Source: Candidatus Caccousia avistercoris
Lineage (GTDB): Bacteria > Bacillota > Clostridia > Oscillospirales > Acutalibacteraceae
Reading direction: 5' to 3'
DNA: 23,368 bases
NCBI GenBank assembly: GCA_018715025.1
Contig: DVMK01000008.1
Coordinates: forward strand, 1-23,368
In this document: in pieces, positions 15,149 through 23,063 of the stretch
How the letters are laid out: every line of letters begins with the position of its first letter
How positions within the stretch are numbered: position 1 is the first letter of the stretch
Program-made: the position numbers and the translations under genes
The notes under the pieces: model-generated
The model's database searches: none
Told to the model about the DNA's origin: nothing
What the model saw: the letters and a program-made list of their open reading frames with translations, nothing else

Positions 15149-17968
15149 ATGCTGCTGTATTCCATTTTGGTGCTGGCCGCCGGTGTTCTGCTGGCGGGCG
15201 GCACGGTGTTTCTCATCCTGCGGCGGGTAGGCAGGCGGGTGCTGCAGGCGGGCCTTTCCCTGACGGCCGTGGTCCTTCTGGCGGCAGGGGGGCTGCTGCT
15301 GGCCGGGGAGCTGGGCAGCCGGACGGAGGCCCGCCAGGAGCTGTACCTGGCCCTGCGCTACCTGGAGGACAGCCAGCCGGAGGCCGCCGCCGTCCATCTG
15401 GATCGGGTGTCCTCCTCCAATCCGAACCCCCATCAATATCTGGCGGCCCAAAGCCTTTTGGAAAGGGCCAGGGGCAACGGCACCATCGCCAAGCTGCGGC
15501 TGGACATTCTCACCGCCCAGGCGGGAGAAAGCTCTGAGCTGGTGCGCTATCTTTCCGCCGGAAGCCTTTCCGACGCCTCCCAGGTGAGCACCGCCGCCGC
15601 CCTGGTGCGGGACACAATGGGCGTTTCCGAGGGGGACAGAAACCGCTGGGATCTGGCCTACGGCGCAGAGGCGGGCTCTTTGGGGCTGAGCGTGTCCGAG
15701 ACGGCCGACTGGGCGCAGTATGAGGAGGTGTTCGGGCAGGATGCGGCCCAGGTGCTGCAGATGAACCAATCCCTCAGCAGCGGTTCCTGGCAGAGCGCCC
15801 TGCAGCAGGCCGCCGCTTTGGTGCGGGAGAATCCCTCGGCGGAAAACCGGCTGCTGCTGGCAGAGGTGGTAGCAGAGTGTACCTTCGCCAACGTTTCTCT
15901 GGACGATTCCGCCTTCCGCTCCCCGGAGGATCCGGCCCAGGATGCCAACGCTTCCATCCGGCAGGAACGGGAGCGCCTGACCCAGCAGTATGAGGAACTG
16001 AACCGGCAGCTGAACCTGCTGCAGGTGGAGCTGGAAACCGCGCCGGAGGAAGAGCGGGAGCGCCTTTCCCAGGAACGGGAAGCCCTGTACCTGCAGGCGG
16101 AGGACGCCAAACGGAGGGCCGACTGCATTTACGCCTACCGGGCCCTGAATTCCATTGGGGATCTGAACAGCCTGGAGGCTCAGGTGGTGCGGGCCAGGCT
16201 GTACTTTGCCCTGCGGGACTACGACGCGGCCAAGGAATGCCTCACCCAGGCGGCAGCTTCGCCGCTGGCCCTGCTTTCCCGCGACAGCGCTGCGGTCAGC
16301 GCGCTGCAGAACGCCGCGGCGCTGGCTGAGGGCGGCGCTTCCGCCGGAAGCAACCCGGAAGAGCTGAGCAGCTCTCTGCAGGCCGTGCTGAGCACCGCGT
16401 TTCCCGACCTGATCAGCGTGCGCTTCACGCCCCTGACCCAGGACTTCGCCGCCCGCCTGATCAGCGACGGAAAATATCAGGATTACAGCATCTATGTGGG
16501 CGATGTGGACGCCAGCCAATACCCGCAGATCCGCGTGTCCATCTCCGGGCAGGAGGAAATCATTCAGCGGATCATCGCCAAGCAGGTGGTGGTAAAGGAT
16601 ACCCACACCACCGTCAGCGAATATACGGTGGAGATCCCCGAAACCTCCCTCAGTTCCATCTGCTGCGTGGTGGATGTGAGCGGCAGCATGGGCGGCCAGC
16701 CCATTGAGGACGCGAAGCAGGCGCTGCAGGAATTTGTCCAGAGCGCAGACGGGCAGAACCAGCTTTCTCTGGTCACCTTTGACGATACAGCCTCGCTTCG
16801 GGTGGCTTCCACCACCGACAAGGCTTCCCTGCTGGCCGCAGTGGATGCCCTGGGAGGAGGGGGCGGCACCAACATCACCTCGGGCATTGCGGCGGGCGCT
16901 CAGGCCCTGGCCGAAACGCCCGGCGCGCGGTACATGCTGCTGATGACAGACGGGCAGAGCAGCATTGACATGGCCGTGGTGGAACAGGCGGTGCAGGCGG
17001 GCATCACCATACACGCCATCGGCTTCGGCGACGTGAACGACGCGCTTCTGCAGCAGATTGCCGACGCCAGCGGCGGCCGGTATATCCGGGCGGATTCCTC
17101 CTCGGAGCTGGCCAGCGTGTACGCCAGCCTGCAGGGGATGATCGGGAACCAGGTGATTGTCTGTTACACCGTCACCGAGCACACAGAGGAAACCGTGCGC
17201 TATTTCTTCCTGCGGGAGGAGGAGCGGAACACCAGCGTGCGGGTTGAGTACCAGGTAACGGAAGGGGAGGAGGAACCCCTTCCCGCGCTGCTCAGCGTGT
17301 CTCCCTCCGCCTTTTTCACGGACGACCTTCGGTACCGGCAGGAAAATGGCGATTTGCTCTCCCTTTCCCTCGATGGGGAACGGTTTTCCCTGGTGACCGG
17401 TGTGCGCGTAGGGGAGACGGAAGGGACCATTCTGGAACAGGAGGATTCTTACCTGACGGTGGAGCTTCCTCCCGATTTGGCGGAAGGGCTGCACAGCGTT
17501 ACCCTGGAAACGGCGGACGGGCGGGAGATTTCCTTCCCCGGTATGGTGGCGGTGGGCCAGCGGGCCCAGTACTCCGCCTACCTGCTGGGCGGCCTGCGGC
17601 TGCAGGCCTGGGACGCCCTGCTGCTGCCGGGGGATCTTCTGGTGCTGGGCAATGTGTATATCACAGACGGAGCCAGGCAGGAAGGTCAGGAGCAGACGCT
17701 GGATCTGCAGGTGCAGGGCCTGCTGCAGTTCCAGGCCGGAGGAGCCGGCCTGGAGGCCTTTTCGGAGGAATACCGGGCGGTAGACCTGGGAACGGAAGGT
17801 TCTCTGACGGGCAGCGGCGCCGTGTACGTACAGCAGGGCGATGCGGCCTACAGCAGCTACCTTCCCGGCCCTGTAGCCTCGGGACAGTTTGAAATACAAT
17901 GCACCGGGGAAGGCGCCGTGCTTCTCCAGGCAGAGGAAGGAGGGAATGAGAATGGCACGGAGGAATAA
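15149..17968 (+). CDS. Membrane VWA-domain protein with TPR-like and coiled-coil region
   Basis: This 939-residue protein has two N-terminal membrane segments (about 3-24 and 33-52). A helical region to about residue 420 contains TPR-like helices and a charged coiled coil near 270-330 (IRQERERLTQQYEELNRQL). A von Willebrand A domain spans about 500-690, with an intact metal-ion-dependent adhesion site: D509-V-S-G-S513, T574 and D601. The final 250 residues are beta-rich and unassigned. VWA domains bind protein partners through the metal. ATG 15149 is 4 nt after the previous stop, with GGAAGG just upstream. It is the largest membrane protein in the cluster after the ATPase, and together with the following RCC1-like gene it may form a scaffold that senses or gates the apparatus. 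That role is inference. Confidence 0.85.
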   Translation: MLLYSILVLAAGVLLAGGTVFLILRRVGRRVLQAGLSLTAVVLLAAGGLLLAGELGSRTEARQELYLALRYLEDSQPEAAAVHLDRVSSSNPNPHQYLAAQSLLERARGNGTIAKLRLDILTAQAGESSELVRYLSAGSLSDASQVSTAAALVRDTMGVSEGDRNRWDLAYGAEAGSLGLSVSETADWAQYEEVFGQDAAQVLQMNQSLSSGSWQSALQQAAALVRENPSAENRLLLAEVVAECTFANVSLDDSAFRSPEDPAQDANASIRQERERLTQQYEELNRQLNLLQVELETAPEEERERLSQEREALYLQAEDAKRRADCIYAYRALNSIGDLNSLEAQVVRARLYFALRDYDAAKECLTQAAASPLALLSRDSAAVSALQNAAALAEGGASAGSNPEELSSSLQAVLSTAFPDLISVRFTPLTQDFAARLISDGKYQDYSIYVGDVDASQYPQIRVSISGQEEIIQRIIAKQVVVKDTHTTVSEYTVEIPETSLSSICCVVDVSGSMGGQPIEDAKQALQEFVQSADGQNQLSLVTFDDTASLRVASTTDKASLLAAVDALGGGGGTNITSGIAAGAQALAETPGARYMLLMTDGQSSIDMAVVEQAVQAGITIHAIGFGDVNDALLQQIADASGGRYIRADSSSELASVYASLQGMIGNQVIVCYTVTEHTEETVRYFFLREEERNTSVRVEYQVTEGEEEPLPALLSVSPSAFFTDDLRYRQENGDLLSLSLDGERFSLVTGVRVGETEGTILEQEDSYLTVELPPDLAEGLHSVTLETADGREISFPGMVAVGQRAQYSAYLLGGLRLQAWDALLLPGDLLVLGNVYITDGARQEGQEQTLDLQVQGLLQFQAGGAGLEAFSEEYRAVDLGTEGSLTGSGAVYVQQGDAAYSSYLPGPVASGQFEIQCTGEGAVLLQAEEGGNENGTEE

Positions 17969-19361
17969 GGAAAACGTCCCGGCCCCGGGTGTTTCGCAGG
18001 AAAAGCCAAGCCGGAAGCGGATTCACGTGAACAAGCTTCCCATTCTTCTCCCTGCCGCCGCTGCGGCGCTGGTGCTTGGGGTTTACGCGGCCCTGAACCT
18101 GGCCCCTGCCGCCGGGGCGGCGCAGCAGGTGTCCCTGGGGCAGCGCCATCTGGAGGAAATGGATTACAGCAGCGCGCTGCTGAGCTTTTCCCAGGCCATT
18201 CAGGTGGATCCCAGCAACACCCAGGCCAAGCTGGGCCTGGCCCAGGCTTACATGGGGCTGGGGGACTACGCCGCCGCCCAGGACGTGGTGAACGATATGG
18301 GGGATGCCGCAGAAACGCCGGAGGCCCTGCAGGTACAGCTTGACATAGCGGTGCAGACGGGGGAAACCGGCCAGGCGGTGGAACAGATTTGGAATTTGAT
18401 TCAGGCCACGGACGAGGACGGGTACTACACCCAGCTGGAAGAGCTTCTGGCAGAGCACCTGAGCCGTCCCCATTCCCTGGATGCAGGGGATGACCAGCAG
18501 GCCGTTATCTGGGAGGGGGGCCTTTACACCCAGGGCTCCAACACCCTGGGCCAGCTGGGCACCGAGGCGGGCCTGGGCCTGCCGGAGGCCGTGCAGGAGA
18601 ATTTTGCGGAGGCCGGGTTCCCCGGCGCGCCGGCCAAGGTGTACTGCCTGGGGCGCACCACCTTCGTGATTGACCAGGAGGACGTGCTGTGGGTCTCTGG
18701 GGAAAACCGCTGGGGCCAGAAGGGGACGCAGAGCCAGGACCTGAGCCCTGTCGCCGGGTGGCGTCAGGTGGAGCACGGGGAGAACGCGGCCTGCGTGGCA
18801 GGCGGCACCGGCTGCGCGGTGGTGCTGAAAAAGGACGGCACCCTGTGGAGCATGGGCGGCGGAAGCTCCGGCTCCCTCACCCGTGTGGCGGGCCTGCCGC
18901 CTATGCAGGCGGTGTCCGGCGGGCAGGGGATGGTGCTGGCGCTTTCCGCCGGGGGCGAGCTGTACGCCGCCGGGCCGGACGGCTCCGCCCTTGCCGGGTG
19001 GCAGCGGTATGCCTCCCATGTGCGGCAGTTTTCCCTCTGCGAAGGGTACCTTCTCTGGCTGGACGATGAGGGCCGCTTTCACACGGCGGACGCTTACCCC
19101 AGCTATCTGCCCCAGGAATGGGTGCAGGATTCCTGCGGGCTTGCCGTTGCCCAATTTGCCGCCGCCCAGGAGGGAATGCTGATCCTCACCCAGGACGGGG
19201 AGCTGATGGCCTCCGGCAGCGGCGGCCTCCAAACCCTGCAGGAGGACTGCAGCCTGGACGCCATGTACACGGTGGGCCGGTACATTGTGCTGGAGCACAG
19301 CGACGGCCGCCTGCAGGTCTGGAATCCCACCGGCGGCAGCCTGCAGGATGTGGAGGCGTAA
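17952..19361 (+). CDS. Membrane protein with TPR and RCC1-like beta-propeller
   Basis: This 469-residue protein has a short basic cytoplasmic end, a membrane helix (about 29-52), two TPR-like units (about 58-125) and a C-terminal domain (about 175-465) of repeated strands. Motifs such as YTQGSNTLGQLG, LWVSGENRWGQKG and TLWSMGG, spaced about 50 residues apart, are RCC1 (regulator of chromosome condensation) repeats and suggest a beta-propeller, probably outside the cell. I chose ATG 17952 because AAGGAGG at 17937-17943 is 8 nt upstream; ATG 17946 is only 2 nt away. The gene overlaps the VWA gene by 17 nt, so the two are coupled and probably work together. It is the last gene of the cluster. 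The specific role is unknown. Confidence 0.82.
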   Translation: MARRNKENVPAPGVSQEKPSRKRIHVNKLPILLPAAAAALVLGVYAALNLAPAAGAAQQVSLGQRHLEEMDYSSALLSFSQAIQVDPSNTQAKLGLAQAYMGLGDYAAAQDVVNDMGDAAETPEALQVQLDIAVQTGETGQAVEQIWNLIQATDEDGYYTQLEELLAEHLSRPHSLDAGDDQQAVIWEGGLYTQGSNTLGQLGTEAGLGLPEAVQENFAEAGFPGAPAKVYCLGRTTFVIDQEDVLWVSGENRWGQKGTQSQDLSPVAGWRQVEHGENAACVAGGTGCAVVLKKDGTLWSMGGGSSGSLTRVAGLPPMQAVSGGQGMVLALSAGGELYAAGPDGSALAGWQRYASHVRQFSLCEGYLLWLDDEGRFHTADAYPSYLPQEWVQDSCGLAVAQFAAAQEGMLILTQDGELMASGSGGLQTLQEDCSLDAMYTVGRYIVLEHSDGRLQVWNPTGGSLQDVEA

Positions 19362-19392
19362 CGCCGCAGGCCCCCGGGGCGTTTGGAGCCAT

Positions 19393-19427
19393 AACGGCGG
19401 TATTCTGCCGTTGGAAAATCTTTTTTG
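19393..19427 (+). terminator. Weak hairpin terminator after the cluster
   Basis: AACGGC (19393-19398) pairs with 19407-19412. Nine bases later comes TTTTTT (19422-19427). The gap makes it a poor terminator on its own; the stronger one follows. Confidence 0.45.
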
Positions 19428-19460
19428 GGCTGTGTTAAATCCGTAACAGCAGCTTGTTCG

Positions 19461-19500
19461 GCGCTTCCCGCGGCGCGCCCGCCGGGGAAGCGCTGTTTTT
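19461..19500 (+). terminator. Strong Rho-independent terminator of the secretion cluster
   Basis: Positions 19461-19469 pair with 19485-19493, and an inner stem (19471-19474 with 19481-19484) continues after a single bulged G. The stem is followed by TGTTTTT (19494-19500). It closes the plus-strand cluster about 100 nt after its last gene. Confidence 0.85.
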
Positions 19501-19571
19501 CTGCCATGCCGCCCCCGGCGGGACCAGTACAGGGAAGATGCCGCTGTGCGGAAAGTCCTCTTTCCCGAACG

Positions 19572-19615
19572 AAAAAGACCGGCCAGCGGGAAATAAAACA
19601 TTTCCTGCTGGCCGG
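19572..19615 (-). terminator. Terminator of the aldo/keto reductase operon
   Basis: Positions 19579-19594 pair with 19600-19615: a 16-bp stem with one G-U pair and a 5-nt loop. On the minus strand it is followed by TCTTTTT (complement of 19572-19578). It faces the plus-strand terminator ending at 19500, so two convergent transcripts are cleanly separated here. Confidence 0.88.
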
Positions 19616-19629
19616 CCCTTCCTTAAACA

Positions 19630-20694
19630 TCACCGGCGGGGTTCTCTTTCTGCCTGTTCGATTTTCTGATTGCCGGTGGACCAGACGTGCTGCTGTTTGG
19701 CGGCCGCCGGCGTGTTCTGTGCCATGACCCCCACCAGCCTGTGGGGAACGTAGGGCTCTTCCAGGTAAGCGCATTCTTCCGCCGTCAGAGAAAGCTCTGC
19801 GGCTTTGGCCGCCCCTTCGATATGATGCAGCTTCGTTGCGCCCACTACCGGGGCCGTCACCTTGGTGAGTAACCATGCCAAAGAAATCTCGGTCATGGAA
19901 ACGCCCCGCTTTTCCGCCAGTTCCGCCACCCGTTGGATAATGGCGGCATCCTGTCCGGCGGTAGCGTCATACTTGAATTTGGCATAGCTGTCCTCCTCCA
20001 GCCGCCTGGAGGTTTCCCCAGGGTGCTTGGAGAGCCGCCCTCCCGCCAAGGCGCTGTATGGGGTCATGGCGATGTTATCCTCCGCGCAGAGCTTTGCCAT
20101 CTCCCGTTCCTCCTCCCGGAAGATCAGGTTGTAATGCCCCTGAATAGAGACGAATTTCGGAAAGCCCTCCTTCTCCGCCAGGGCGTTGGCTTTGGCCAGC
20201 TGGTAGGCGAAACAGTTGGAGATGCCAATGTACCGCACCTTGCCCGCTTTTACCACACGGTCAAGCCCTTCTATGATGTCATAGAGGGGCGTTTCGTAAT
20301 CCCACATGTGATAGATATACAGGTCAATATAGTCCATCCCCAAATTCTTCAGGCTGGTGTTCACCATCTGCTCAATATGCTGCTGGCCTGTCACCCCAGC
20401 AGCGATTTCATCCTGGGTGCGGGGGAGGAATTTGGTGGCCACCACCACATCCTCCCGCTTTGCAAAGTCCCGAAGCGCCCGGCCCAGGTACTGCTCGCTG
20501 GTGCCGCTCTGGTAGCCGATGGCGGTGTCGAAGAAGTTGACCCCCAATTCCAGCCCGCGCTTGATAATCTCGCGGGAATGCTCCTCGTCCAGGGTCCAGC
20601 TGTGCTGGCCGTTTTTGGCGTCGCCGAAGCCCATGCACCCCATACAGATGCGGGAAACCTTTAATTCCGAATTGCCAAGCTGTGTATACTGCAT
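19630..20694 (-). CDS. Aldo/keto reductase family oxidoreductase
   Basis: This 354-residue NADPH-dependent TIM-barrel reductase reduces aldehydes or ketones. The catalytic tetrad is visible: D56, Y61, K88 and H129 (motifs NFFDTAIGY, VVATKF and YIYHMWD). KVRYIGISNC is the usual family motif after the active site. Length is typical; the final 35 polar residues are an extra tail. TAGGAGG stands 10 nt before the ATG at 20692-20694. It is the last gene of the minus-strand redox operon, 76 nt from the DUF4405 gene. The substrate cannot be told from sequence. Confidence 0.92.
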   Translation of the reverse strand: MQYTQLGNSELKVSRICMGCMGFGDAKNGQHSWTLDEEHSREIIKRGLELGVNFFDTAIGYQSGTSEQYLGRALRDFAKREDVVVATKFLPRTQDEIAAGVTGQQHIEQMVNTSLKNLGMDYIDLYIYHMWDYETPLYDIIEGLDRVVKAGKVRYIGISNCFAYQLAKANALAEKEGFPKFVSIQGHYNLIFREEEREMAKLCAEDNIAMTPYSALAGGRLSKHPGETSRRLEEDSYAKFKYDATAGQDAAIIQRVAELAEKRGVSMTEISLAWLLTKVTAPVVGATKLHHIEGAAKAAELSLTAEECAYLEEPYVPHRLVGVMAQNTPAAAKQQHVWSTGNQKIEQAEREPRR

Positions 20695-20770
20695 ATATCA
20701 TTCCTCCTAACGATGAAAACGGCCTGTGGCTTCAGCCCACGCCCCTGCACCGGAATTGTCCTCATCCTTT

Positions 20771-21457
20771 TTAGGCAGCCCGTTTCCCTGACCACTTCCG
20801 CAGCAGCGCAGAAACATAATAGGCGAGAAAAATGAAGGCGCCCATCATTGCCAGATAGTCCAGATAAAAAAGCGGAACCGGTTCGCCAAAATCCAGGAAT
20901 ACAAACTGCGTTTGCAGCAGCATATAGGTGAGCAAACTGCGCCGGAGAAACACGATCAGGCCGTAAATTGCGATTCCGGCCCCCAAAACGGGTAGCAGAA
21001 TCTTGCGTACACGAGATGTCTGTTTCAGGTGCAGCGCTTTTTTGGCCAGCCCCAGGAACATGCCCCAATGCAGCCCCAGGTGCAGCGCCATCAGAACTAA
21101 GCCCCAATGGGATGCGGCCATGTGCAGCAGGCGCGCGAAGGACATGCCGCCATGGATATTCAAGAAGCTGAAAACATGGTTAGAGAGCATAATGCCGCTG
21201 ACCATAAGCCCGATCATAGCGAGGAATACCAGCAAATCCACAACCACTTGGAAAATTCGGGAGGGAGTATACCGGCCTTTAAAAAGGGATTTGTACCAAT
21301 TCCCGTTCAAAACATGATGCAGAATGAACAGCAGAAACATTCCGGCCCCGGCCCATTCGTGGGCGGCGTCGCCCCAGAACTGGTAGCCCATTAAAAAGAG
21401 CAGGCCAAGCGTCATCAGAACATCGATCACTATTTTGATGATTGCCTTTGGCTTCAT
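20771..21457 (-). CDS. DUF4405-type multi-pass membrane protein, probable heme-binding
   Basis: This 228-residue protein has about six membrane segments (approximately 6-26, 36-52, 68-91, 111-134, 150-170 and 195-215). Histidines cluster at or inside helices (H47, H48, H112, H117, H126, H130), the pattern of b-type heme ligation seen in DUF4405 and cytochrome b561-like proteins. It probably moves electrons across or into the membrane. AGGAGGGG sits just before the ATG (21455-21457). The gene lies 25 nt downstream of a flavodoxin-domain lipoprotein, a natural electron partner, and upstream of an aldo/keto reductase. Heme binding is inferred from residue placement. Confidence 0.78.
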   Translation of the reverse strand: MKPKAIIKIVIDVLMTLGLLFLMGYQFWGDAAHEWAGAGMFLLFILHHVLNGNWYKSLFKGRYTPSRIFQVVVDLLVFLAMIGLMVSGIMLSNHVFSFLNIHGGMSFARLLHMAASHWGLVLMALHLGLHWGMFLGLAKKALHLKQTSRVRKILLPVLGAGIAIYGLIVFLRRSLLTYMLLQTQFVFLDFGEPVPLFYLDYLAMMGAFIFLAYYVSALLRKWSGKRAA

Positions 21458-21482
21458 GGGCTTCCCCTCCTCTCCTTCAGAA

Positions 21483-22181
21483 TCAGGCCAGATTCAGGCC
21501 GCCGATCCATGCCGCGATTTCTTCCGCAGCCCCGTCCACACTGCTTCCCGACACATGAAGTCCCTCCGCAATGGCAGCTCCCGGGGCGCTGTCAGGCAAT
21601 TTGTCCAGGCTGCGTCCAAAACCGCTGCCGCCGCTGGTGCAGAAGGGAACAAGGGTTTTGCCTTCCCAGCCGTAAGCTTCCAGAAAAGAGTAGATGAGCA
21701 TGGGGGCGTCGCTCCACCAGTCAGGGTAGCCCACAAACACCACGCTGTAGCTGTCCCAGTTTTCCACCTGAGCGGCCAGCTCTGGGCGGGCGTTGTCTGC
21801 CTGCTCCTGCTGGGCCACGTCCAAAAGGGTATTATAATCCTCGGTGTAGGGGACGGCCGGTTCAATTTCAAAAAGATCGCCGCCGGTTTCGGCCTGAATC
21901 ATCTGCGCCATTTGCTCCGTGTTGCCCGACCAGGAAAAATACGCAATCAGTATCCCACTGGTTTCTTCCATTGATTCTGCCGATTCATCAGGCGCTTCCG
22001 TTTCTTCGGAATTGGAAGAAGTTTCTGCATTTGAAGGCGTTTGGGAGGATGGTTGGGAAGAAGCGGAGGCCGGTTCAGAAGAAGTGGCAGCCGGTTCAGA
22101 AGCACCTCCCTCACTTGAGGGAGTCCCTCCGCTGCATGCAGCGAGAGAAAATACCAGTGTCATGGATAATAAAAGTGACAA
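21483..22181 (-). CDS. Flavodoxin-domain lipoprotein, start apparently frameshifted
   Basis: The coding frame ends in a flavodoxin domain (about residues 75-230) with the FMN-phosphate loop SWSGNT at 83-88 and a GYPDWW motif, so it should carry electrons outside the membrane. A Ser/Pro/Glu-rich spacer precedes it, and a lipobox S-L-A-A-C places the lipidated Cys at residue 16 of this reading. In this frame the only start is a TTG at 22179-22181. A well-spaced AAAGGAA site instead serves an ATG at 22190-22192, which is out of frame by one base after an A6 run (complement of 22184-22189). With seven A's it would read MKKILSLLLSMTLVFSLAAC, a normal lipoprotein signal. The gene is therefore a recent frameshift, a slippage-regulated gene or a sequencing error. 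It lies in the redox operon. Confidence 0.78.
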   Translation of the reverse strand: MSLLLSMTLVFSLAACSGGTPSSEGGASEPAATSSEPASASSQPSSQTPSNAETSSNSEETEAPDESAESMEETSGILIAYFSWSGNTEQMAQMIQAETGGDLFEIEPAVPYTEDYNTLLDVAQQEQADNARPELAAQVENWDSYSVVFVGYPDWWSDAPMLIYSFLEAYGWEGKTLVPFCTSGGSGFGRSLDKLPDSAPGAAIAEGLHVSGSSVDGAAEEIAAWIGGLNLA

Positions 22182-22220
22182 TATTTTTTCATGTCAGCCA
22201 TTCCTTTCTTTATTTATGAA

Positions 22221-22242
22221 AGAGCAGTTGTTTCACTGCTCT
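22221..22242 (-). terminator. Hairpin between acetyltransferase and flavodoxin genes
   Basis: AGAGCAGT (22221-22228) pairs perfectly with 22235-22242 around a 6-nt loop. On the minus strand it follows the acetyltransferase stop, but only TTTCATAAATAAAG comes after, so termination should be partial. It may set a lower level for the downstream redox genes. Confidence 0.45.
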
Positions 22243-22249
22243 GCCCGAC

Positions 22250-22840
22250 TCATGATTTGAGTGGGGGATTCCACTTTTTAATCTGGCAGGGATTCCCGCA
22301 GGCGATGGCGTTGTCCGGTACGGATTCCGTTACCACGCTTCCCGCGCCGATGACCACATTGTCGCCAATGGCGACGCCGGGAAGAATTATGCTTCCGCCG
22401 CCAATCCATGTGAATTTGCCGATGGTTACAGGCGCGGTATACGTTTTTACTGCGGCTGTGCCGTCCGGTTCCAGCCAGAAACGCTCCGCGCCGTCCAAGG
22501 CGTGAAGGGCGGTGTAGATTTTGACGTCCGGGCCAATCATGGTGTTTTCGCCAATGGTAATGGGCGCGGTGTCCAGCAAAGTGCAGTGCATATTGATAAA
22601 GCTGTTATCTGCAAGATGAATGTTATACCCGTAGTCCACATAGATCGGCTGGTTGACGCGGGCGTTTTTTCCAAACTGCCCCAGCAGTTCAGACAACACC
22701 CGGCTGCGCTCTTCCAGGTTTTCCGCAGGCAGGCTGTTATAGACCCGCATCAGATTCTTTGCCCGATTCTGCTGACTCCGCAGCTCCGGATCCCGGGCGT
22801 CGTAAATCTGCCCGCTTTGCTTCTTTTCCCATTCGGTCAT
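22250..22840 (-). CDS. Maltose/galactoside-type O-acetyltransferase (left-handed beta-helix)
   Basis: This 196-residue acetyl-CoA-dependent sugar acetyltransferase of the LacA/Maa group has an N-terminal helical part (1-55, with RAKNLMRVYN) and hexapeptide repeats (about 70-190: ITIGENTMIGPDV, VTIGKFTWIGGGSIILPGV, IGDNVVIGAGSVV). The active histidine is H113 in TALHALD, matching the H-P-L-D-like motif of the family. I chose ATG 22838-22840 because AAAGGAG is 8-9 nt upstream, the length then fits the family (about 185-200) and the predicted transcript start near 22928 lies downstream of the next ATG (22934-22936). Its physiological acceptor sugar is unknown. Confidence 0.9.
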   Translation of the reverse strand: MTEWEKKQSGQIYDARDPELRSQQNRAKNLMRVYNSLPAENLEERSRVLSELLGQFGKNARVNQPIYVDYGYNIHLADNSFINMHCTLLDTAPITIGENTMIGPDVKIYTALHALDGAERFWLEPDGTAAVKTYTAPVTIGKFTWIGGGSIILPGVAIGDNVVIGAGSVVTESVPDNAIACGNPCQIKKWNPPLKS

Positions 22841-22934
22841 ATCTGTTCGCTCCTTTACCGCTTTCGCTTTAGGTGTCATTGGGTTAAACTTATGCAACGC
22901 CTCCTGTCTGTACCGCTTTCGGGCTTCTGTGTTC

Positions 22935-22963
22935 ATTATAAGGCGGTTTCTATTCAATGTCTA
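22935..22963 (-). promoter_or_regulatory. Strong sigma-A promoter for the acetyltransferase/redox operon
   Basis: On the minus strand, TAGACA (complement of 22958-22963) and TATAAT (complement of 22935-22940) are separated by exactly 17 bp. Five of six -35 and six of six -10 bases fit. Transcription should begin near 22928, leaving a leader of about 88 nt. Confidence 0.75.
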
Positions 22964-23013
22964 ATACTTATCTTTTATCCATATCCATGCGGATTCTGTA
23001 TAGATAAAAAGAG

Positions 23014-23055
23014 AAAAAAGGATCTCTGGCGGCAGCCGCCTTCGAGATCCTTTTT
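23014..23055. terminator. Bidirectional terminator after the LysR gene
   Basis: Positions 23015-23026 pair perfectly with 23044-23055, with an inner GGCGG/CCGCC helix. An A-run (23014-23019) and a T-run (23051-23055) flank the stem, so it can end transcription on either strand. It lies just past the LysR stop. Confidence 0.85.
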
Positions 23056-23063
23056 CCTTCCCG

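Noticed and set aside
14462..17899. A 1145-codon open frame on the minus strand
   Set aside because: It lies antisense to the zinc-ribbon and VWA genes. The translation is low-complexity and rich in His/Gln/Gly/Arg, without domains, and arises from GC-rich third positions of the real genes.
17661..19601. A 646-codon open frame on the minus strand
   Set aside because: It is antisense to the VWA and RCC1-like genes and crosses two terminators.
22841..22957. Longer N-terminus for the acetyltransferase (ATG 22936 or TTG 22957)
   Set aside because: These starts overlap or precede the predicted promoter -10 box, have no ribosome site and give a protein longer than the family norm.
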